DNA from: Acholoe squamosa
Lineage: Eukaryota; Annelida; Polychaeta; Phyllodocida; Polynoidae
Length of the DNA: 64,000 nt
Direction: 5' to 3'
Assembly: GCA_949317995.1 (NCBI GenBank)
Contig: OX439039.1
Span: 14,933,282 to 14,997,281 of the forward strand
Part shown: positions 56,909 through 64,000 of the stretch, in pieces
Position numbering within the stretch: the first letter of the stretch is position 1
Layout of the letters: every line of letters begins with the position of its first letter
Notes under the pieces: model-generated
Told to the model about the DNA's origin: nothing
Database searches by the model: none
The model's input: the letters and a program-made list of their open reading frames with translations, nothing else
Translations under genes and position numbers: made by a program

Positions 56909-57119
56909 AGTGGCCCCCCCGACGCAAGGCTGAGCCCAGGAAATAATGGCAGGAGTAATTACAGACCATCACATCACCATGCTCTATGATCTCTTTAAAG
57001 TTACTCACTATGTACCCATAATGGATGGTCTGGTTAGACTCAACCAGGGCCCTAGCTGGACTCCCCACCTCCATCACCTGGGGGACAGGCAGAGCAAAGA
57101 GAGCTTGTAGGTGGGCCAT
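56892..57119 (-). CDS. Antisense accessory ORF, N-terminal part
   Basis: Minus-strand frame of 75 residues from an ATG at 57119 in an optimal context (ACCATGG) to TAG at 56892-56894. It starts MAHLQALFALPVPQ and contains NQTIHYGYIVSNFKEIIEH and a Cys/His segment (VCNYSCHYF), all with ordinary protein composition. The same frame is open upstream to 57345, where a strong splice acceptor ends. The last part after the G7 run (HCGPSD) is probably out of frame relative to the ancestral protein, which continues in the frame at 56639-56908. Transcription would run opposite to the retroelement, from within its 3' region or 3' LTR. Function unknown; position and polarity recall antisense genes of some retroviruses. 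Confidence 0.5.
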   Translation of the reverse strand: MAHLQALFALPVPQVMEVGSPARALVESNQTIHYGYIVSNFKEIIEHGDVMVCNYSCHYFLGSALRRGGHCGPSD

Positions 57120-57345
57120 GGTACTACAGCAGTGACTTCCAGAGAGGAACTGATGCTCCAATACCAGCCACACACTCCTTAAATGGACACACACACACCC
57201 CCCCCCCCACCCTGAACTGTCCACTGACACCAAGCTAGGCACTGCCACAGACACATGCCAAAATCTGGCACCTAACACCTCAAGTGCCACCACTGCATGA
57301 GCACACCAGGGAGGAGACTCACATCTCACTCCTGACACACCTCCA

Positions 57346-57708
57346 CTGTCAATGAAATTATCAAAGTATTAGAAAAAAAAAATTATATACACAGCCACTT
57401 GTTGATGTATAATATGAAAATCTATGGTATTCTCACAAAATCAATGATTAATGCGCGCATATACGCGCAAAATTGCGAAATTGCAAATTACAAATTGTAA
57501 AATTGTACAAATCTAACATTAATATACATGAATGCAGGTAGATAACTAAGACAGTTTTTGTACCCACTAGCACTTGTATACTATGCCAAGGTTTACTTAA
57601 AGTAACACACTTTAGGTATCCAAGAAAATTGTTGGAAAAATGAAGAAAAAAAAAAAAAATTTGTTGAGAAAATTGTTGACATAAAACATGTTTACTTAAG
57701 ATACTCAC
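57346..57708 (-). other. Candidate intron of the antisense transcript
   Basis: On the minus strand the donor TTTG|GTGAGTAT (exon end 57709) and the acceptor with a T-rich tract (TTTTTTTTTCTAATACTTTG then ATAATTTCATTGACAG, ending 57346) delimit 363 nt. CTAAT offers a branch point. Removal would join a short leader exon to the antisense ORF exon. Confidence 0.45.
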
Positions 57709-57895
57709 CAAATAAATCTCTTTCAGGGACACATACTCAAAAGGCTAGGGGAAAAGTCAATTAAGCAGCGGCCCACTGCCGAAATTGCCAATTAATACAC
57801 CCATATAGCAAAATCAATGAGTAACTCAGAGACAAACAAGCCTATTGTACCTGAAGTACTTTGTTTTTCCGGCCCTCGGAAAAATTTGTCTCAAA

Positions 57896-58560
57896 TCCCA
57901 TAAAATTGTATATTTGCACACCAGATTGTACGCTTGTACCCAATTTGCACACTAAAATTGTATGTTTGCACACCAGATTGTACGCTCGTACCCAATTTGC
58001 ACACTAAAATTGTATGTTTGCACACTAAATTGTAAGTTGTATCCAATTTACATTTGGATTATATGTTGCACATTATACTGTATGTCTGTACCCAATTCAT
58101 ACACTGAAGTCAGATTTTTAGAAAATCAACATTTCTATGTGTATCCAAGCTGTACGCAAAATTATATTTGTACATACAGAAACTATCAATTGAACGCAAA
58201 ATTATACATTGGCATACTAAAATTGCCAAATGCACGCGAAATTATATATTTGCACACTAAAAATGCCAAATATACGCGAAAATTATATATTTGCACACTT
58301 AAATTGCCAAATGTACGCGAAATTATATATTTGCACACTAAAATTGCCAAATATACGCAAAAATTATATATTTGCACACTTAAATTGCCAAATGTACGCA
58401 AAAATTATATATTTGCATACTGAAATTGTCAATTGAACGCAATTACACGCGAAATTGTAAATTTGCACACTGAAATTGTCATTTATGTTCAATTTGCACG
58501 CTAAATTGAATATTAAATGCCAAAATTGCACACTATTTGCCAAATTGTATGTTGTACATA
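57896..58560. repeat. AT-rich degenerate tandem repeats in the env-LTR region
   Basis: About 15 degenerate units of roughly 42 bp around TATATTTGCACACTAAAATT GCCAAATGTACGCGAAATTA, preceded by related ATTGTATGTTTGCACACCAG units (57905-58060). Long frames on both strands here are products of the repeat. Confidence 0.9.
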
Positions 58561-58818
58561 AAAATGGAAAATTGTACCCAAAATTGATGTTACATAAGCA
58601 AATAAGCTCTGGTATAGTAAGATATAGAAACTCGGAAATGTACTTATACCCAGGAGAAAATTGTTTATACTGACAAAGCTCTACCACAAAAATTGCATTT
58701 GAAGCACTCCCCATTACTTCAAATCCTCTTACAAAACAGTATATAACTCCAAAAATAAGGTAAAAATTGTATAAATTGTACATTCCCTCGGCGAAAGGAC
58801 GGAGTTTCGCATTCTTTC

Positions 58819-58831
58819 GGGGGAGAGGGAG
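58819..58831 (+). other. Polypurine tract
   Basis: GGGGGAGAGGGAG, the expected plus-strand primer, lies 20 nt before the 3' LTR as defined by LTR homology rather than immediately next to it. Confidence 0.6.
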
Positions 58832-58851
58832 TATTCTATGATATACCATTT

Positions 58852-60190
58852 TATTATTCCATTAAATTGTAACATATTTTGTATTAATCAAAGAAATATC
58901 TATGAAATTAATACATAGGTTGGTTCTAAGAGCTATAAGAGCGCTCAAACTTTACATAAGAGCGTTCATGCCCCACTGCACACCAGCCACAGTCAGTTAG
59001 ACTAAGTTTATGACATCAAAAGGTCCGACCTAATGGTTCACTGCACAATATAATAAGAATAAGGGTCTCAGTGTGCGACCTCATGGTTCAATGCACAAAT
59101 TAATAACTTGTCAGTGAATGCAACCGGCCGTCACGGGTGCCTGAGCACCGCTGACGCCGTCATGAGTGTCTGAGCACTCTAAGGACTGAACAATGGGTTA
59201 CATAAGCACGACGCCATAACCTTCCGGTCGCTCTAGCGTCGCTCCTGAGCAACCTAGGTCAAATATCAAAAATTCTATGGAAAGCCCATAATTAGACGGT
59301 CAGAATGAGCCCAAGATCAAGGCTGAACTCCCAGTATTAAGGAAGTTACGCCATGGAGACTGAATTGACCTCCGAGTGAGCTACAGACAAACCGGCGGGA
59401 GTTACGCGCCTATCCAGCGGGCATTATAATCTTGGCACATTCAGCTCTGCGCATGCCCAAAATGGCGGTTATACAAGCATAAACGGCCGAGATATGAGGG
59501 TCTAAAGATGCAGAACCGACCAAGACAATGGGGGCCATAGCGGCGTCCATGGGGGTCCTTTGTCCCCCTGTGACACTTGAAAGGGTCCCCTCAAACAATT
59601 GTAGAGTTAGGCAGATGCTGCTGGCTCCAGTCAGTCTGGAGGTGCTTTTCCAAGATTTGCTACAAATAGCCTGTCTGCACCTCCAGGAAGACACATCACC
59701 AAGAACCGCTCTAGAGGTAACATCTCCAGTCATCTCCTGCTACCTGCTATACCACTGCACTATGGTGAAACTATGCTAGACAGGCATTGGTTTCCTACCA
59801 TTAGTGGCCAGAGGCTATCTTCTTCAAGACTTCCACCAGAGGGTAAAGTTATCCATTATTACATTATTCCTCTAAGCAGCAGGTCAGGAGCTAGGTGTGG
59901 GAACCCACCTAGAAGTATGCTGGACACTGTATTATTAATACCTCACAGGTGGAGTGGAACTGAACATTGTACTTTATAAATTACTGTATGTTTACTGTAT
60001 GTACTAATTACCTACATACTAACTACTGTATGATTGATATTTCTTACATGTTGCCTAAAGCTGAATAAACCAGTGACAACTGGAAATAACACTATTTTAT
60101 ATGAGCCTGATGTATTTACACTATATACCACTAGTCTTATGATATTTCTCATATGACAACTTGATCATGCCAATAATTACTAGTATGACA
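58852..60190 (+). repeat. 3' LTR
   Basis: 1339 bp. Relative to the 5' LTR it has one extra T near its start (ATTAAATTG/ATAAATTG), an A-to-C change (59112 region) and a G-to-A change in CTGAGCAACC (59251 region). AATAAA at 60064-60069. Followed by AATG. Confidence 0.95.
60064..60069 (+). terminator. AATAAA polyadenylation signal (3' LTR)
   Basis: Canonical hexamer in the 3' LTR; it would define the 3' end of the element's RNAs. Confidence 0.6.
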
Positions 60191-60194
60191 AATG
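60191..60194. repeat. Target site duplication AATG (right)
   Basis: Matches AATG at 44328-44331. Confidence 0.7.
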
Positions 60195-60271
60195 CAGCCC
60201 TGCGAGTAAAGTTCCATGGGCGCATTCATCCATTTAATTAGGGAAGGGTTTGTTACACTTGCCTACAAGGC

Positions 60272-60273
<2 letters not shown>

Positions 60274-60333
<60 letters not shown>
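60274..60333. repeat. (TA)n microsatellite
   Basis: About 60 bases of TA repeat shortly after the LTR element. Confidence 0.95.
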
Positions 60334-60336
<3 letters not shown>

Positions 60337-60570
60337 TGCTCCTGGCCACACAGGAGGTGGACATAATTGGTGCTCAAATCTTCTACCTTTAAAAGTGGTG
60401 AATTCAACTTTCCATTTCACCAGTTGATACATGATAGTTTACCCTCAAGATCCTTGAAGAAAGTTTTAATGAAACTCTCAAATACATATGAATGAATGAG
60501 CTGTACATATTTAGTCTCCAAAACATCAAACTGCAACTAAAGTCAGGCAAATCATATCAGAGGTGACCCT

Positions 60571-61253
60571 AGAGTCAGACACTATGTTATCTAATTGATA
60601 CAGCACAATGGGTCACTGTATCTAAAATATTCTATATAGGCATATGGCATATGGCCCTAAGGAATCCAGGCTAATGCAATACTCCTCTCCAGGAAACTCT
60701 CAGATGTTTAATTTTGCATACCTGTAACAGGTCAGTCTACAGGCCCAGATGAGCAGGACTTCTATGGGCAGATGGCATAGGGATTAGGTTTAGGTGTTTA
60801 ATAGTAGGTAAACCAAACACAGATATCCCTATCTGGGAGTACATGTATATTATGAAGGATTCTGTTTGTAATGGAAAAATGTCCATTATATAAGTATTGA
60901 AATCATGATATAATTGTTTCCCAGGTGGGGTGTAATTGGTTTCTGACTGTAGGTGTAATATGAAGGTCATAGAAGAATAACTCCCATACTTTAACATGAG
61001 GGATGTATTCAGGTCTGTCAAGTCAAATTAATAGCAAGAATTTGTATATTGCCATTGACATGTATAGAAATCCTATAAAGATGGAGTTTAAGACATAACA
61101 AATTGACAAATCAAACCGGGATCTCCATTCACTTGCCATTCTTCATCCTCAGAATATAACAAAAACACCCTGTGTTTGTGCAGTTGTAAAACCATGTATG
61201 ACAGATGTTTTACATGTTATTCCCCATTTGTCCGTCTCAGGGTGCCTCTACCC
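60571..61253. mobile_element. TTCACCTGA...GGACAC TIR element, copy 3
   Basis: Left end GAGGTGACCCTAGAGTCAGA(CAC) and right end TTGTCCGTCTCAGGGTGCCTC are inverted relatives of the ends at 19712-20485 and 39834-41187. About 683 bp; the interior shows no coding sequence. Confidence 0.5.
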
Positions 61254-63880
61254 TATGACAACATGGTCTCTATGTGAAAAAGATAGGACTAGGAGGTTGG
61301 TGGAGGTCGGTAGTCAGGCCTCCAGTGGCAAATTGCTACTCAGTCATGTTGAAATTGAAATTCACACCCCGGGTCATATTAGACCATCCTCCCTGCATCC
61401 CTCTGTCACTGTTTATCCCTAACTCACTCTGTCTCATTGCCCCCTCTCTCTTTCTGTCCCTCCTACTACTACCCTCATACACTGAAAATATAGAATTCTA
61501 TTAAGGTGATCACTATTGATGAGTTAAGGTCTTCTTTCCCTATTGATGACCTAAGGTAATCATGATGATCAGCCAAGGTCATCACTTTGATGATATTTTT
61601 CTACCACCAGGGGCCCCTAGTATACAACAATAGGATATGCAATGCTCACTATGTGAGCTACTGATTTCTTTTTATCTACAATACTCTTGATCATCAGCGT
61701 CTATAAGATGAATGATGTAAAAAAATTCTTCACAAGGGAATGTTAATTGATCAAAAAAGTCATTTGGTCAAAATTATCAAAGACGAAAGTATGTTAAATG
61801 ATTCACACCTCTTTTGTCACTCAAACCATAATTATAACCATGGGGAATGACTAATATTCCTTATACAAACAACTACATGTATGCCTCACCAAGGCATAAT
61901 AAGTCAGCTGTAAGTGCCCTCAATGGATGCTTGGTTGTGGGGAGGGAAGGGGATGATTATGCAAATTTATGCAAAAATCTTAATTAATGACAACGTAACC
62001 ATTCACAAACCATTCTCTAAACAGTTCAGACAGGTACTCTGTAGTGATCACCCAGGGTGATCACATGTGATCACCTTAAAGATCACGGGGTACTTTTCAG
62101 TGTATTAAAGCTGCTACAAGATGTGATTTTATGCTATTCTATTTATATCTCAGAGGATTATACATTACTTTTCAAATAATATCATGCTATTTAATCTAGT
62201 AAAGAGTTGGTGTCAATACTTACAGTTAGAAACTAATGTTCAACTCTGCTTGCTGCATTGGTGGGATGGTAAACTGCTTTGATTAATTAGTTCTCATCAA
62301 AGGCCGTACTTGGCAGTACCGAGCAGTCTGCAACCCTGCAGGCTTCCCTTTGGAAGGTGTCATTGCCATAGAACACCACCGTCTGATTTCCTAACTACAG
62401 GTGACACCACTGAGCTGATGTAATTAAGTGCTTGTCAACAGAGATAAAATGCTGGAAGCATTTTATTCCTAGACATCTATTTCTTTGAGATTAGCATGGT
62501 TAAATCTCTCAGAATTAATTGAGCTGTCAACTGTACATACAGGCAGGTGGGCAGAGTGTAGATATGCTCAAAACAAAAAAAAGCTATTACTTCATGTCTT
62601 TTGCCATCTTTAATTGGCGATACATGGTCCAGACACATCTACCCTTTATGATCACCCAAGGAATAGTCCATTAGGCCCCATTAACAATGCACTAAACCCC
62701 CGTATTGCACATCATTATTGAGCTCACATGATCAAAACATTCAAAATGGCAAAGCAGACAATTCCTTCAGACAAAAAATTAAATGTAAGTAGTTTTTAAA
62801 TAATAAAAGAAAAGGTCGGATTATTGCAAGAAAGACCTTGGCATAAATGTAAAGGTGAACTCTGAACAGTCTTCACATCCCTTTTCTTCACTCATACATT
62901 AGGCCCGCTCTGTTCATGAAGAATCCATCAACGAAAACTGGTCATTGTTCAGCTTTACCATTTCATTTCATGAAAATACGATAGTCCAATGGCTTTAACC
63001 AAGGAATGCTGATCCTCACACAGTAACTTGTCTCGCTTCACACACCCGGACACCTGCCTTGTTTATGTTCTAAATTTAGTAGATTTAAGTACTATTGATA
63101 TTGAAATGAGTGGATTTTCAGGCAAGTTCTCTGAGTATGTGGTTTACTTCTTAAACGAATGTCACACTTGAGTTCTGGCAAGTATTTTGTGCGACAAGTT
63201 TTCTAGTAGGTATAGGAAAACATTAAATTTGACATCCTAAGTTAACTTTTTTTTAATTACACCACCTTTTCCGAAGAGAGAATTTGAAGGAAGTATTCCC
63301 AGCCAAGTATACATGTCTAGACTCAAAGGAGGAGTTAATATTGGCAAGTTTTCACTCTCTTCATGAAATTTGACTGTTTAATGTTATGAATTACCATCCT
63401 GGAATACACTTTCATTGATGTACCCTTTCTGGGTCTGTCTACGACGCGGCGGATCCTGAGCAGAAAACAGGCCCCACATGATGGAACCCACAGAAGAAAA
63501 ATGTACGCCACGGCCGTTTACCTTCATCTATTTATCACCCCTACTACAATTGGCGTTCACGCTTGGCATCCACACCATTCCTAACTGTAGGCTAACCGTC
63601 CATTCACATTGTACATCCCCCTTTATTACTATCACTACCAATAGCCTATAGGATCCATTGTATACGTCTTTACCCTTATTAACCATCCCCCAGTGACTTG
63701 ACTACAATGTAATTAAAGAGACTACTCACTCAGAACAGCAGGGTTTGCTGGAGCTAACAGCGGAGACTCACTGGAGATGGAAGTCCAACTGTTTATAAAT
63801 ATTGAGTAACATTCTACATACAGGGTCACCTAAAATCGGCTGTGGTCAGTTCTGTCACCTCCAGGCCTGACGGTGAGCTG
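61254..63880. other. No gene seen; TGATCA palindromes
   Basis: Intergenic. AAGGTCATC/GATGATCA words cluster at 61505-61600 and a palindrome cluster lies at 62044-62074. The part from 63430 on would be the proximal upstream region of the last exon. Confidence 0.45.
62044..62074. repeat. Overlapping GTGATCAC palindromes
   Basis: Three GTGATCAC boxes (62044-62051, 62057-62064, 62067-62074). The first two form a 10-bp hairpin around a single A; the last two form the 18-bp perfect palindrome GTGATCACATGTGATCAC. Confidence 0.95.
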
Positions 63881-63885
63881 CCTGC

Positions 63886-63893
63886 TATAAATA
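63886..63893 (+). promoter_or_regulatory. TATA box of the last gene
   Basis: TATAAATA, followed 22 bp later by TCAGTT (63908-63913), an initiator-like motif, in front of the candidate first exon. The spacing is slightly short for a TATA-Inr pair. The TTTTTCAG could alternatively be a splice acceptor. Confidence 0.35.
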
Positions 63894-63955
63894 CTAACCC
63901 ATATTTTTCAGTTTCTGAATGCCTTGACTGTCAGAGGAAGCTCTGTGGAACCATA

Positions 63956-63995
63956 ATGAGCTACACTGTACTTAGATTGTTGTTCACCTTATCTG
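63956..63995 (+). CDS. Candidate first coding exon: signal peptide start of an unknown protein
   Basis: The ATG at 63956 is followed by MSYTVLRLLFTLSG, a positively charged then hydrophobic leader as in a signal peptide, interrupted by a consensus donor (CTG|GTGAG, 63993-64000) after the first base of a codon. A TATA-like and initiator-like pair lies about 45-70 bp upstream. The gene continues beyond the window, so its identity cannot be told. Confidence 0.4.
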
Positions 63996-64000
63996 GTGAG

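Larger units (their letters stand above)
44332..60190 (+). mobile_element. Complete envelope-bearing Ty3/gypsy-type LTR retroelement, 15.86 kb
   Basis: Two LTRs of 1338 and 1339 bp enclose gag, pol in the -1 frame, env, and a long 3' region with an antisense reading frame. The LTRs differ by only two substitutions and one indel in my line-by-line comparison, and the 4-bp target duplication is intact, so the insertion is recent. Domain order protease-RT-RNase H-integrase with a GPY/F module places it in the Metaviridae (Ty3/gypsy). The F-like env makes it errantivirus-like in organisation, although the host is not evidently an insect. All three sense genes are uninterrupted. Unusual size comes from a repeat-bearing 1-kb leader, a long pol linker, a 0.8-kb pol-env spacer and a 2.4-kb env-LTR region. 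Confidence 0.95.

Noticed and set aside
57448..57732. Minus-strand 94-codon frame as part of the antisense gene
   Set aside because: Mostly inside the candidate intron, with low-complexity Phe/Leu/Ile content; only the short leader before 57709 is considered.
57962..58849. Frames of 65-161 codons on both strands in the AT-rich repeats before the 3' LTR
   Set aside because: Periodic peptides mirroring the roughly 42-bp repeat; no start context or domain.

Overview
The window looks like nuclear DNA of a multicellular animal, most likely a marine invertebrate; the species cannot be fixed from sequence alone. The reasons are eukaryotic splice signals, long gene-poor AT-leaning DNA, abundant small inverted-repeat transposons, microsatellites and minisatellites, a DIRS-like retroelement fragment, and a complete Ty3/gypsy-type retroelement with an envelope gene. 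There are no bacterial-style genes, and host coding sequence is limited to a few candidate exons.

Region by region. 1-7 kb is mostly non-coding, with a minus-strand retroelement relic (4.79-6.44 kb) whose Gag-like and RT-like frames are separated by one in-frame TAG. 7-24 kb is a patchwork of non-autonomous elements: terminal-inverted-repeat (TIR) elements, foldbacks, local duplications, a G-rich minisatellite between inverted arms, and one probable exon (17434-17520). 24-32 kb holds a 35-copy satellite, hairpins, and a probable terminal coding exon (31994-32108) whose phase matches the 17434-17520 exon. 32-44 kb is repeat-rich intergenic DNA with clustered TIR elements, a 108-nt foldback hairpin, tandem repeats and a tRNA-like SINE remnant.

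44332-60190 is the main object: a 15.9-kb LTR retroelement with nearly identical 1.34-kb LTRs and a 4-bp AATG target duplication. It carries gag, pol (protease, RT, RNase H, integrase with GPY module) in the -1 frame, and a full-length F-like env. Between env and the 3' LTR, a minus-strand reading frame behind a plausible spliced leader looks like a real antisense accessory gene, broken or shifted at a G7 run. A likely -1 frameshift signal (GGAAAAC, 5-nt spacer, 11-bp stem) sits at the gag stop. The element is young and, apart from the antisense frame, open throughout.

60-64 kb holds another TIR element, a TGATCA palindrome cluster and, at the very end, a candidate first exon of a secreted or membrane protein (TATA box, ATG, hydrophobic leader, splice donor at the last bases).
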